DNA from: Otis tarda
Taxonomy: Eukaryota; Chordata; Aves; Otidiformes; Otididae
Assembly (NCBI GenBank): GCA_026413225.1
Contig: CM048560.1
Coordinates: 14,898,001-14,962,000, forward strand
Direction: 5' to 3'
DNA: 64,000 nt
The notes below the pieces were generated by a model, which was not told where the DNA came from, ran no database searches, and worked only from the letters and a program-made list of their open reading frames with translations. A program made the translations under genes and the position numbers. Each line of letters opens with the position of its first letter. Within the stretch, counting starts at the first letter, position 1. Shown piece by piece: positions 1 to 12,620 of the stretch.

Positions 1-340
1 CGCAGGTTCGTCGATGCCTTTTGCTTTATGCTTAAGGATAGTCTATTCCCTGCAACTGTATCCTGCTGCCAACACTCAGTTAATAGGCTCCTGTGGTGAA
101 TAACATGATGTGCTCTGTCAATTATTAATAATGAGACAAGCATTTTCACATCAGAATGCTGCCTTGTAATGTGATGAGCCTGTATCGTATTAGCGTATCA
201 AAGCTCAGACTCATAACATTACTAGTTTATTAAGTGAACTTTGAACAAGATTTATTCCCCAAACAGTCTGCTGAGTCCTAATTTTCATGAATTTTGTAAA
301 TAGAAAATGTCTCTTTATTGGCAAGATTTTTAGAATACAG
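1..340. promoter_or_regulatory. Candidate conserved non-coding block at the left edge
   Basis: No open frame of note. The stretch has the texture of vertebrate conserved non-coding elements: balanced, non-repetitive, AT-rich DNA with homeodomain-type words (CAATTATTAATAAT near 120-133) and no long homopolymers. That is an impression of composition only, and conservation cannot be seen in one sequence. It may run off the left edge of the window. Confidence 0.22.
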
Positions 341-518
341 TTTGTATTTTAGGTGGTTGATTTACTGCTACATTGCATTTATTCTAACACATCATTGATC
401 CCCTGTCTCATGCATCAGATTTAGTTACTTTTTTATTGTATAATTTCTAGGCGACAGTGGCTATCCAGGACAGAAACAGCTGATGGATCTAATTTGATTT
501 TGCCCTTATACCAGCAGA

Positions 519-542
519 AGTTCACTTACTAGTTCACTTACT
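519..542. repeat. 12-bp direct tandem duplication
   Basis: AGTTCACTTACT occurs twice with no mismatch (519-530, 531-542). It is probably a replication-slippage event. No function is implied. Confidence 0.9.
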
Positions 543-3500
543 CAGAATTCATTGATCACTTGAAGGTCTTCTGGGATTGTGAAATCTCATTCTCAGTGTC
601 TTTTCCAATTGTCAAAGCACAGACTCAATACTGCATCTGACATCCTTGCAGCCCGCCTCGTTCTGCATAACACAGCAGTCAGCCATGGGGTTACAGTCAA
701 TGATGGGGCTCTCATAAAGGATGACAAGGCTAACTCTTACCGACTACAGACATGGCAAAAAGGTAGATCTTTCTGAAAAGTGGGTTTGCTGATGATAAGC
801 GAGGGGCAGCTCAGTGACAGCCGTATCTTTAAACAAGGGAAAGAAAGAATCAGGAAAGGACGACGGGAGACGAAAAAAGGCGATAGTAAAGGAAGAAGAA
901 ATCGCAGAAGGTATTTTACACAGAGATCCATAGGTCTAAAATCAAAGAAATTGTACTACTTAGCATAGTGAGATGATTGAATTCCTTTATCTGTGGCTTA
1001 CTGTTCCTAGCTAAAACACAAGATAATGTTCTGTGCACAGCCCATTCAGTTTGACAGTAAAACAGCAAGCCTTGCCAAGGATACTGTCAGAACAATAATC
1101 ACTTTTAAAGTGGTTATAAAGATCTTCTAGTCACTAAGTTCACACAAAGAGGCAAGAGGAGGTTAATGAAACTTCAAGAATTGTTTGTGTTCAGTAAGGT
1201 TACTTTGTCTTGAGTTTCTAAGAGCAGATAAGGTGGAAAAGAAAGATAGTGGAAAGGTGGATGACATTTAAAAGAAGCAGTATTAAAGTTCTCCATTACA
1301 AGAATAAAGACAACTATTTTGTCAACAGTAAACACATTCCTCTTCATCTGGGAGAAACAACTGATAGTTCCTGTTACTGAAGGGAATTCTAAACCTGGAG
1401 CTAATCTGTGCACCTACAGCACAATTTTGCAAATGTGCATCAATATTTAACTTACCAGTTTTGGAACAAATGCATTTCCAAATATGAGTTCCTTTCACAG
1501 AAACAAACATTAAAACCAGAACAGATCTGCTTGAATCACAAATTATTTTCTGAACACATTCACTAGTCTAATCTCAAACTGTTTGAGCACCTGAGCTTCC
1601 ATTTCCCCTTTCTGGAAAGTATTCGCAAACCTAAATGCTCTCAGCTATGCTGGGTAACTTTTCTCTGACATGCATTGTTCGTTTTCTCCTTTTTTGTTCA
1701 TCCTTTGGATGGCATGAAAGTATTTTTCTCTCTACGTGCTTGAAACTCATCCACAATCATCAGCTGCTACATCTTCTTTTCATATCTTGTTTATATTCAA
1801 ATAGGCACTAATGTTGCTGTGCTCTGTCAAGAGACTTGGTCAATAGTTCCAAAAAAAAAAAAAAAAACAACCCAAAAGTACCAATGGAAAATGATGGGGA
1901 GTTACATACCCAGTAACATGGTATTTAAAAAAACCTTGGTTGGCTTGCAGACTACAATATTTGCATTTACAACTGTTGGTTCCTTTCAAATGGAATTTTA
2001 TTTAAGCAAAGTGAAAGCATAGCTTCTGAGGCAAGAGCTGAAGCCTTGGAGCAGAGGGTGAGTGATCCCATACTTAGCATCACTACTCAGAGCTATGATC
2101 ATACACTATTTTGCTACAAGCATCTTGTGCAGCCAGGCTTTCTCAAGTTGCTTAAGGGTTTTTTTGTGGCTTCATCCCCCCATCTTTGAGATAAGGATGA
2201 CTTAACCTCCCTATCTCACAGGCATACAATGCGGATAAATACATTAAAGAAGAATTAATATATCACAATATAGTGATAGGAGTTCAATATCCTGCATATG
2301 GAGTAATTTGTCTTTTTGTCTCCTGGATCAAGTACAGTTTCTAGGTGTGTGCAACAGTAAAAGTCTAATCTATTAGTATATAAAGAAAGCAAACAATCTC
2401 CAGCCCTACATATTCCCGATATGAAACCATGAACAGAAACATAAACTTGTAGGTGTACAGTGGAAATGCTGGAGTAGAAAACAACAGAATTTTTTCGTTT
2501 ATTACAATGGGCTTAAGACAAGGATAGGAACCACAACCTAGTCCTAAATAAAGAAAACTATTAATTTCAACAGAATAAACCAGAAAACACAACAGAAACA
2601 AAACAAATGTACATCAAATTCATATATAAACTAGATATATATGTATTTAGACACACATATTTTTAAAAACCCCCTTAAAGTTATCTTGTGTAAGGAATAC
2701 ACTGTAATTTACTAACATATGATTTATATACCATTCCCAGGATAAAACCTTCATATTTCTTGCTCCAGACTATCCTTCCCATGAAATAGCTTTATTAGAG
2801 TTTAGCAATGTTAGGAAAAAAGTGAAGGAAATGTCTATAGCTCCCATTAAAAAGCCAATCATATATTGCATAGTGATTATAGAGTAATATACAATAAAAA
2901 TTGACTTTTCACCAAATATTCAAAATTATAGATTTATTCAGACTCCCAGAGAAAAATCAAACTTGTAAATTGTGCAGATTATATATCCAGTAAAATATTT
3001 ATTGTTGCGCAATGTATATTGTTAACTGTGTTGACTACTTTTCACCAAGGTGCCAGGGAAATGAAAAATTAACCAGTGTAGAATATAAAATAGTTTTTTT
3101 CAAGTCCTAGAGCTAGTTCATGAGCATACAAAACAGATTGTATTCAGAGCTGTAATATAGAAATTCTTCAGTGAAGAAGACACTAGAGCTGAATACCTGA
3201 CAGCAGAACAAAACAGAGAACAGCATTAAAGGCATGTAGCTGAGGTGCTGCATGCAAATGCAGGAAGACCTGAATTAGTAATGATGAAGGTCTAGCTAAA
3301 GTAGACGGCAGCTGCGTCAATGGATGTTTTAATGACATCTTACTAGTTTAAGGACTAATAAGTGCATACATGCAGCCGGATGGAATTCTGAAAGTTCAGT
3401 GAATATGTCGTCTAAAATCTCTTTGGGTCAACAAAAACAAGTGAATATTTGAATATCCTCCTCCTCTGCAACTTCATAAACTGGCCTATGAAAATCACAC

Positions 3501-3564
3501 ATGCATGTTCGTGTTTTCAGCATTAATTGTAATCACAACCAACCAACCCGCCATTGTCTATCAT

Positions 3565-3586
3565 ATATTCTTTTTGAAAAGAATAT
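3565..3586. repeat. AT-rich inverted repeat
   Basis: The arm ATATTCTTTT is followed after two bases (TG) by its exact reverse complement AAAAGAATAT. The stem is weak and AT-rich, and the flanks continue as an imperfect palindrome. It is probably a chance or slippage product. Confidence 0.75.
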
Positions 3587-4029
3587 TCATATATACATGA
3601 ATACATCCAGGGACTACAGGGCACCAAATGGTGGTCATGTTTATAAAAGGGGAAATATAGTAAAAAAAAAAATCCTCTAGTTACTTTGCACCTTAAAGCT
3701 GTGACTTCCAATGTACCTCCTTGTCACTATACTTCTTGTCCTCTTCATTTTGAAATGATCTTTAAACTTTCTAAGGCAGGAGAAGGACAACAGGCAGGCT
3801 GGCAGCACCAAGCGGGGTGGGACGTGGGCTGTCGCTCAGGCTGTGCGCGGCTCCATGCAGAAGGGAGTTTCTGACCTGCCCTGCCCATTCACAAATTACA
3901 ATGGTTAAAACACTAAATGCACCAATAATCTGGAGTGAGGGGCTTCATTCTTGCCCTTGCTCTCTCTTTTTTAGCTTTTTCAGTTCCAGCCCGTAGCACA
4001 GACCACACCAGGCTTGGGAGTGCAATTAG

Positions 4030-4300
4030 ACACTCTGAGTAAGTGTGTGGCAGCCTGATGAAACACCAGAAAAACAGCATTTGAGCTCAACCCTACTCTG
4101 TAGCCGTGGCCCAGCTGGACTCTCACTCCTGCCCATCCTCTTCCACAGGAGCAGGTTACTCGAGCCGGGGGCAGGGAAAACCCCTTCTTTGCAGGAGAAA
4201 GTCCAGGCTGCTGGAACAGCCAAAATATGTTCTGCCTCGCTCTCCACAGCCCTCCTCCTCAAAGTGCTGTGGTACTGAGACTGGGCAGGAAAAGCAGCCA
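4030..4300. other. Small GC-richer non-coding patch
   Basis: GC content is higher than in the surroundings, and overlapping open frames of up to about 100 codons occur on both strands. Long frames on both strands at once are what GC-rich DNA gives by chance. No splice signals or known protein motifs support a gene. Confidence 0.5.
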
Positions 4301-7300
4301 CCTCACACAGTCTGGGATTTAATCTTTCTCCTCTCACCCTAACTGGTCACACTGCTTGACATTAAATACAACAAATTTGACAATGAAAAATGTGCTGAAT
4401 ATTTCAGAATTAGCTACCCTAAAGAAACTGGTCCTTACACTACTTCGTGTTAAAAGAATCATCACACCAGGTGATGATTTCAGAAAGCCCTCAGAGAAGC
4501 ATGCTTGCTTTCTCACCCCCGCCATGCAGCAGCAGCACCTTGTGCATCTCCCAGCCGCAGGTCTCACTTTTTGAAGGAGAGGACAAAACAAGCGGGATTA
4601 ACTGAAAAACTCAGGTTAGACATTCTCTTTGGATCTTACAGTTGCTGTATTTTTAAATGTTTGTTCTGTCAGCACTTGATACCTGCACATTTTCAAAATC
4701 TTTTTTAATTTACACTGAAGCAGCTGGATTATGCTATCAGTCAGCATGAACTTGATGTAAAACACTGCTATTTTCTGTATATTTCTGGTGTGAGAGGCAG
4801 GAGAGGGGAGCACACATACACCCGGACGAGAAGAACCCTCTTCCAACATCTTTGTGCTTAGAGAGGCTACAGCTTGGAGTCCCACTGTGTACCCATTGGA
4901 CTGTGGGGCCAGATCCAAAAGACTGGATGTCTAAAGCTAGGTTCCTAAATCAATGCTTGAAATGCCTAGAAAATAGACAACTTGCAAAATTTAGACTGTG
5001 AGGAAGCTTTTTTGAGGCCAGTCAAAACCTCAGTGCATTTGGTATTTTTGGATGCACTTTGGTACCTTACTCTAGGTTCCCATTTTTAGAAATCCTGGAC
5101 TAGAACCAAACTCATCTTAATCTTTAAATGCACTATGGAGCAGAAGATGATGAACAGGCCTGGATTGCTGGACAAACAGGAAGGCTGCAGCTGGCCAGAA
5201 GTGGCCATGCCACCCTGCTGACTTAATGCTGTGAAAGGAGCTTCACTGTTGAGGATAAAGACTGGCAAAGTATAGGAAATTTGCAGCGTTTTATAGGCAC
5301 AAAGCAAAAGGATTAAAAATACCATATAGAAAAAGATTTACAATAGATTAGCTGCTTATCTCTGTGGAAGGAACAAAGGTTTTATAAAAGAATAAATGAA
5401 ATTATGTATCTATATATATATTTCCTGCCTATATAGGCAGCCCCAAAGACTTCTAAGGATTATTAGTCAGACCAAAGGCTGCCAGATGCTGCCAGAGCCC
5501 TGGCTGCTCTCCAGGAAGCTCAAGCCTTTCCAATGGGGAAAGGTAGGGCAACTGGAGCCTAGAAGGTACAGAGCTCCCCAGAGAAAGACTTTGTTGCTGT
5601 TGTCTTTGGTTTTGAACATGTTCCCTTCATAAGACTTGGTCTGAGGCTTCATTATGTTTTCCACTTAGAGATTTTATTACTGGGAAATTAGTGATATTTT
5701 TCTTTTGATTGTTTCGCTGACCTGAAGAGTTTTGCAAAAACCTGATATTCAGTTAACTGTGGCTAGCCCTGCGTGAGCAAACAACACTCCACAAATTTTG
5801 TCTTTAACAAACTAACTGAGGCCATCAGCTGGAAGAGCTTTCATTCATTCTTTCTTTTGCCCCACTCATTTCCCAAACAAAAGGGAACAACTGAATTATT
5901 CTTTTTTCACCTGTCCTCTAAATTCTTTCCAGTTTCAATTTTAGAATCTGCAGTTCAAAGCTTACTCCTCATTTCCACACAAAAGTACAGTGAGGTGGAA
6001 CTTTTTGAGTATAGATGCCTACTGACATGAAACAATTTATCATTAATAAATGCCTTTACCAAGACATCTCCTTCCTTCACCTCTTCTAGCACAGTCCCCT
6101 TCCCAGCCCCAAACAGTACCTAAGTGTGCGGCACCTGCTCTTCTCATCCACATGACGCTGCTGCCGCCACATGAGCTGAGCTGGTCTCAGTAAGAAGCGC
6201 TTTAGGCACATTACGTGATTTTACTTGTCTGTATTTTTCAGTCTCTCAGTAAGTGGTAACAGACAAAAGTTCCTCAAATAACAAATAATCAAAACAACAT
6301 TTGGAGTCAAATTCTCATACTTACTTATTTTGGGCTGCTTGTGTGAAGCTACGGGAATGGTTGCATGGGCAACCATCAAGTGTTGGATGACATATGCACT
6401 CAGAAACGTAGTTCACTTTTGTGACCATCTATTTTCCTGGGAGCACTAGCAGTAGATGACAGAGGTCTGTAGAAAAGAGAAGCTTGTTATTTTAAAGTCT
6501 AAGAAAAAACCTCATACAGGAACATGTAAGGAAAAGCAAAGCCAGAAGGTAAAGGTTGCCTTCATTAAGAAAAGAGACAGCCCACCACTGTAAAAACAGC
6601 CCTTCTCTTCATGGGAACACAGCCATGAAGTGCTCTGCTACAACTCACATTGAGGTTCAGAGCTCCATGTTGGAGGCAGCGCTGCCAGAAGCAAGAGTTA
6701 ATTTCCCATGGTTTATTCAATTCAGCAAAAATGCATTAATCTTTTTCATCACTTCATTTGTTCTTTAAAGTGATACAAGTCTGCACAAAGTAGTGTGAAA
6801 ATGAGTTAAAATATTATATAAAATGCTCATCTTCAGAAAAGCAAGAAAATGGTCTCATGGAAGACCTCAGTGAGAAACAATGGAAACACATGCCTGCCAG
6901 ACTTGCACATGGCTTTCGTTGAAGATCAGTCTAAATAACTATAGGAATCTGCCTGAAATTATTACTAAATACTGCTGAAATTTTTGTATTCTAGAATAAC
7001 TATTTTTCATTTTATTAAACAGTAACAGTACAACAACCTGAATAATTCTTACCCTTCTAAGTATAACTGATGAGATGATGATATTTAATTTGCTCTTACA
7101 AACGTGAGCTGGTTTTACAAGCTCCAGTTTTTCAGTTAATCCCAGGACCTCCGGTCAGGATACTATAGTCTTCATCAATTTCATCTCATGTGAGGACACC
7201 ACGGCCATTAGGACAGATTTGACACAGTGAATTGCAACATGTTTGTTATATTGAAGATCTTGTTGAGAGAAGAGTTTTTCATACATATTAATGATGGTAC

Positions 7301-7839
7301 GTATTAATGTACATATTTCACTCATTTTTCCAGAAAGAGATGGAGATATAGACATATATACTAAAAATATATATTTATACATAAAGAATATTAAAGAGAA
7401 GAGCTCCATTTTAAGGGCAGTGATTCATTTACACCTCAGGAATCTAACAAACATCCCACTACAACTCAGGACAGGGCACAGAATGAAAACAAAGGATGGA
7501 TGATCTACCAGAACTGAAGAATGCCTTAAATGAGAGATAGATGATTCTCACTTTTCATGAAAGATATAATGCTTCTCTCTTCATACCACTGATTCAGAAT
7601 AGGATACCTCAGGTATCTGGTTAAGCACAGAAGAGAAAAAAAAAAAAATTACACATTGTTGACAGATCCAGCTAGGGTTTAGATGCAAAATACTCAATCT
7701 GATTCAAGAAGATTATGATCCTCTAACGGGGTAAGTTGCCACAAGGAGTTATTTTCCTATAATTTAAAGAAGCACCGTTTCTTGCTAAATTTTCCATAAA
7801 ATAGGTAGGCACATATATATGAATGTGAACGCATGTGCC
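4301..7839. other. AT-rich non-coding DNA
   Basis: No exon, RNA gene or interspersed repeat was recognised. It contains an X-box-like palindrome at 6357-6376 (listed separately), short TA-rich patches near 5405-5420 and 7345-7380, and an A run at 7638-7649. Open frames are short. Confidence 0.6.
6357..6376. promoter_or_regulatory. Perfect 8-bp-arm palindrome resembling an RFX X-box
   Basis: ATGGTTGC, a 4-base spacer (ATGG), then GCAACCAT: the two arms are exact reverse complements. The core GTTGC-N4-GCAAC has the same 14-bp geometry as the X-box bound by RFX factors (known consensus GTTGCCATGGCAAC). One half-site (GGCAAC) is perfect and the other differs at one base. Whether RFX binds here is inference, and no nearby promoter is visible. 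Confidence 0.4.
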
Positions 7840-8130
7840 AGCACCATCTGAGGTGAGCGATTCCATCTCCTTTCCCTGCAGCCTCCTCCACACCAGCCAG
7901 CATGAGCCCCCTTTCACCACGATGTCTCCTTGCACCTTCCCTCTCCCCGAGGGCACCTGTCAGCTCCCAGCCGCGCTATGGGAGCAGAGGCTCAGCACAG
8001 GCCTGAGGACAGCTTCCCAATGCAGGGGCAGCCCAGGTTGGGGTGGGTGCTGCTGGCCACTCCAGGGTGCCACACGCTCCTCCGCCACGTTACACCCATC
8101 CAGAGCCCACAGCACTCACACAGATGTCTG
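7840..8130. other. Small GC-richer, C-rich patch
   Basis: C-rich on the plus strand, with two overlapping open frames (7835-8179 and 7930-8199) in different phases. Neither resembles a known protein and neither is bounded by clear splice signals. I regard it as non-coding. Confidence 0.5.
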
Positions 8131-9289
8131 CTTTTTCTGCCACAAGAGCACACAGCAAGGTTCAGCCTGGATGACCTGATATTTGCAGCTGCCTATTAAT
8201 ATTCTAATAATAATTTACAGCATGTGAATAGATAAAACCGTATCTTATCAGTCCTCTGTGCAGATCCTGATCACGCACGTGCATGCTCTACAGTACCAAA
8301 TGAAAAGGAACCAAGGTTTACCTGCAGTTCTAAGACCAAGTTCTGACTTTGCTGAGTACGGTTGAATGCAACTGCTCTGAGACACAAGACAGATGGGACA
8401 GAGAGATCTGAAATGCTACAAATAAAACCTAAAACTGAACTTTTAAATATTCAGTCTGAACTATAAAGAGAGCTGTGGCTTTTGTGTGCTACAGATGGCT
8501 TGGAAATTCAGTGCAAACAAAGGACCAATTTTTGAATACTCATAGCAGCTCTACCATAATAGCTGGAGGCCCAAAACTCCAGGGGTTTGAGATGATTCAA
8601 CTAGATCCTCTTACCTGCCAAATTTCATCAAAGCAACATTGCTTTTACCATCTTATAGGGATGAAAGAAATATGAATAGTGTGGGGTTTTTTAATGGAAT
8701 GTGGACTGCTTAAGCTCGAACAAAAAATTACAATATGAATGGAAAGTGCAAGGTAAAGGGAAAACTGTCTTTTTATCATACATACTAAAGCATCGTGTAA
8801 GATGAAATCTGTACTTTTTATAGATTGAAAGATTAAACAGAAATATTTGGTAGATTCAGATATATGAAAGAAATAAAACAAAAAATAAGCATAATAAAAA
8901 TCCCCGTCAGTCATAATCAATGAAGAACTACTGACTGATTGCCAAGTATGGCCTTAGGTTTAAATCTAGCAGAGACATGTGTTTCTTTGTAAGGTAGGCA
9001 GGGCACGACCTCATCAATCAGAGATTATCCACTGCATAATAGTTTATGGAAAGAAACCACTACTGGCAACTCCTCATCTGCCTTCCAGACAGGGGCAAGC
9101 TGATAAAAACAAGCAGGAAGGGGAGTCAGCCCAAGTAGTGCTGCCACTGCGTTTCCACAGCGGTACAATGAGCATTTTCTGATGCTGCTAGCCACCAGCA
9201 GCCTGGTTTAGACTCTAAAGTCTTTGGCTTTAGAGAGGATGCTCTCCTACCTTTTGTACGTATTTGAGCTTCTACAAGGACCGAACAGG
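8131..9289. other. AT-rich non-coding DNA, nothing recognised
   Basis: No exon-like open frame, recognisable repeat or RNA gene. Open frames stay under about 95 codons and are low-complexity in composition. Confidence 0.6.
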
Positions 9290-10240
9290 TCAGCAAGATT
9301 CAGAAAAGAGACGGAATGTCTGCGGGGGACCAGGGACCACCCGAGAGGCAGAGAGGACCCCTGAACTGCCAGTGGTCCTCCAAACATACAAGCCACAGAG
9401 ACAAATACGCACTGCTGAATCACAGCTGGAAGGCAGGCTTATGGGTATTCATGAGGCACCGCTGCCAACCGAAGGGAGAGAAAGCGCAGGAATGGAAGGA
9501 GAACACATGAAGGGCTTAGTAGAAAATATAACCATCCTGTAATGACAGCGAATGCCAAGAGATGGTTGCAGGCTGATACCGGGTGATGGCTGGGAGAGGC
9601 CTGACAACAGGCAGGTTACACTGTCTGTAAAATCAAGGGAATTAGCAGGGAGGGATGTGGACAGAGAGGCAGCCTGGCCAGCGTGAGATGTTAGGGAAGG
9701 GGTGGTTGCCACAACATTCCAGATGGGCAGCGGTAACTAGTGCTGCCTTTGTCAAGATTAGAGAAAAGGATGTTGTGAGAAATCAAGATAAGAGGACGGC
9801 AGTCAGGGCAAGCATTTTAATTGCTTCCAGCCAAGACAGGAAGAGTGGCAACTTACAGCAGAGAACCAGCCTGCTGGTTTTGGGAATGGCCCAGGTCAGA
9901 GGTGTGAACTGAAGAGCAGACCTGCAACCTCGCTGGAGAGAGGCAGTGTCCTGCATCGCTGACAGGGAGTGAGGAAAGAGGACCAGGCAAGACTCACGGA
10001 GCAGGCTGGAGGATCGGGTCCTCCTTTACAGCTGTGTTTGGCTGCCGAATACGGATCTATCAGAGGACAAGCAGTGATGGCAGTCTGAAGGTGCAGCTTG
10101 GCAAAAGAACAGGAGAGGAACAGAGGGGAAAGGGCAGGATCCTGCGGTACTCCAGCAGAAAGGAGAGCTTCTCCAATGACCTCACTGTCCTTTTGAGAGT
10201 AACTGCTTTCCAGGACAGAGTGTCCCAACAGGATACTTAA
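9290..10240. other. GC-richer, purine-rich block, possibly a decayed dispersed repeat
   Basis: About 950 bp of purine-rich plus strand stands out from AT-rich neighbours on both sides. Words such as the GGATCCTGCGGTACTCC stretch at about 10138-10154 and many AGGAGAG/GGGAAGG strings faintly recall old, diverged dispersed repeats. I cannot name a family. Several open frames of 65-110 codons exist on both strands but overlap and have no recognisable domain. A decayed repeat, a non-coding exon or plain GC-rich DNA are all possible. Confidence 0.25.
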
Positions 10241-10669
10241 ACGCCTTCAGCATAGTACAATATTCAGAGATAAAACTGAACAACTTTTCATGAAATCTGC
10301 CTCCAATAAAAACATCTTTATTGCCCTGGGCTAATGTGTAAGTTAGTGAGAGATTATGGCTCAGCTTCTATAGCCACTTTATGTAATATGAAAAAAAAAA
10401 AAAAAATCCACAGGGACCTCCCCTGTTAGTCCTCTAAGATATAAAATGTAGTTTTAAGCCACACTTCATCATGGTAATAGGCTATCAGCTATTTTCCTAA
10501 ACCCTCAGACTCACTGCTGTCAGTCTAGGCAGAGCCAGACAACCTGACTTAATCATCTCCTTGTGACTCGCTGCACTGTGCCCTTTCCTTTTGAACATAT
10601 ATAAATCCTAATTATTTTTTAATCCTTTACTAGAACAGCAGCAAAGTGACTGCTACCCTCACAGCATAC
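10241..10669. other. AT-rich non-coding DNA
   Basis: Contains an A-run at about 10391-10406 and no exon, repeat or RNA gene that I recognise. Confidence 0.6.
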
Positions 10670-11110
10670 AGATGCGGGCGTTTATAGGCAGGGAAGGCAC
10701 GGGGCCTCCTTCCCTGGGGGCTGGGCAGAGGGTACCGCCGCCTCTCCAGGAACAACCCTCTCCCACCTTCTCCTGCTCCTCTTCTAGAGGGGCAGCAAGC
10801 GTTACAGCCGGGTTATATTCTCGTGTCACAAGGCTTAAGCGGCTGTGTTATAATAGCTTAAACCTATTCCCTAAGGTGAGCTTTGCTGTCTGTACAAACA
10901 TGTGCATTTGAATGCTTACCCAAACTGCCAGCCCAGGACACAGTTTCCTTAGAGACACCCTGATCTGTCCCCCCATCACCCCATGCCCTCTTCTCAGCTG
11001 CCTCTGCCCTTCTCATCTCATGGCAACTGGGTTTCCCTGTGTCTCCCTTCCCTCAAGGGTACTGCCCCCCTCAGCCTAAACATGCATCCCCCGCCTTGCC
11101 CGTGATGTGC
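10670..11110. other. GC-richer patch with a small CpG cluster
   Basis: About nine CpG dinucleotides fall within 10671-10850, more than in the surrounding DNA. The rest (10920-11110) is C-rich and CpG-poor. A 79-codon open frame (10672-10911, plus) shows no known motif. There is no clear promoter or exon signature. Confidence 0.4.
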
Positions 11111-12159
11111 ATTACTGAGAGAAGAGTCCTTGAAACCAGAAGACTAGCTTTAAAGTGATGAGCTGACTTCAGTGATCATAGACGTCCTTCAGACTGCAGT
11201 GCTGGCTCTGTTCTCTGCTGTGGAGAGGGGATGCCTAGCTCTTCATAAAACACAAAGCATTCTGTGAGAACCAGGGTGAAGGAAGTTATTTTTGTTGGTC
11301 TGTTGCCTTCTCTAAAATCTGTAATATAACTATTCATGCATTCACACCACAGGAGGCAGCAGCACTGTCACCAGTCTGCTGCCTAATGCCTCATGTTGGC
11401 AGTAACAAAGACCTGTCCCCCACCAGCTCCTGCAGAGAGGCAGGCTTGGACCAGAGGTCCCACAGGGACAGCTGCTGTCCGTGTCTCCATATCTTCATCT
11501 GGAGACAGAGATGGAACACGTACTGCGTGCTGCTACACCTGTGCACCGGTCCCTTCGCTTCTGTTGATAAACTGGGAACTGTCACGCAGGGGCACAAGCG
11601 GCAGATAACACACACACAGAAAGGATGGGTTCATACCACATTCACAGAGCACGCTGTATTCTCAAAGGAGAGGGCTGTCCAGTTCCTAGAGTCATACTAA
11701 TGTGGGGGACTGAGCAGTAAAGAGATTTGGGGCTCTCTGGAAGTCAAGTCACTATATAAAGTGTAAACTCGGGTGTTATCATTCCTTTACACTCCCATCC
11801 AGAAGCTGGGACCACCAGCATCTCACTGCTTTTCATTCTCAGCTCTGCTCCATAGGCAGTTTCCATTCCTGTCATGAAAATAAACAAACCAGAGGCAACT
11901 CATGCTGCTTGCTTTAATGTCCCAATTCCCTGGCCTATGAAAGACTATCTACATTGCAGTATATTTCTGTCCAAGCCTTAACAGTTAACTCTCCCTTAGG
12001 AATCACACGTTATTGGGGAAAGAAGCACTGCAAAAACAGGCCCCTCACTGCGGTCATTTATAGACTGGATCATCGATTCTGGGAGACCAATGGGATAAAC
12101 ATGGCCCAAGGTGTTTCCTACGTCATCATAATACACGTAAAAAAAATGCTCTTATGAAA
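11111..12159. other. Non-coding DNA, nothing recognised
   Basis: Overlapping open frames of up to 104 codons at 11386-11700 lie on both strands of a locally GC-richer stretch and look like chance frames. A short palindrome around an E-box (GGACAGC-T-GCTGTCC, about 11466-11480) is present. No repeat or RNA gene was recognised. Confidence 0.55.
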
Positions 12160-12620
12160 TGTACTTTAATCAGAGGAACTTACTTTTTAATTTGCAATTT
12201 TAAATGTGAGCATATTAGAACTCGTAGCTGAACGTTTCTATAAAGATAATTACATATGGCAAGACAGAAAAACTTTTTAAAACATTTTCTCTTGAATGTG
12301 TGCCTGAATTCATTTACAACTGTTGCTGCTTTAAACACTTCAGGCAGAATAAGTGGATGGCACTAAACAGCTTAGCTGCAATTATTATGGAATGTCTGAG
12401 GTATAATTTCCCCTGCGGTTTTGTTAGGCGTACAAAATTCATAATTCTGATTTGTGGCAGGTACTTATTACCCATCGCAGGTGGAGATATGCAAATATTA
12501 TTCTAGTAGGGGTGAACAGCCTTTATTTCAGTATTCAGCTATTAACGAGATTTGTGAGTCTGGTACTCTGGGGCCATTTAATTAATTAGATGGTACAGAT
12601 AAAATATAAATTGTTTTGTA
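12160..12620. promoter_or_regulatory. Candidate conserved non-coding element
   Basis: Non-repetitive, AT-rich DNA with words common in developmental enhancers: a perfect octamer ATGCAAAT (12489-12496, POU-type site), the TAATTAATTA word near 12580-12589 (homeodomain) and several other TAATT/ATTA cores. Homopolymers are absent and open frames are short. Function is inferred from texture and must be tested by alignment to other birds and mammals. Confidence 0.32.

Larger units (their letters stand above)
341..4029. other. AT-rich non-coding DNA, nothing recognised
   Basis: Only short, unconvincing open frames. Small items inside: an exact 12-bp tandem duplication (AGTTCACTTACT twice, 519-542), an A17 run at 1851-1867, and a 10-bp-arm inverted repeat at 3565-3586. 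No recognisable interspersed repeat, RNA gene or exon was seen. Confidence 0.6.

Noticed and set aside
9896-10228. Minus-strand frame containing the string GVPQDPALSP, reminiscent of the GVPQG motif of reverse transcriptases
   Set aside because: The following residues and the flanking sequence do not continue as a reverse transcriptase. The catalytic YxDD region is absent. Likely coincidence.
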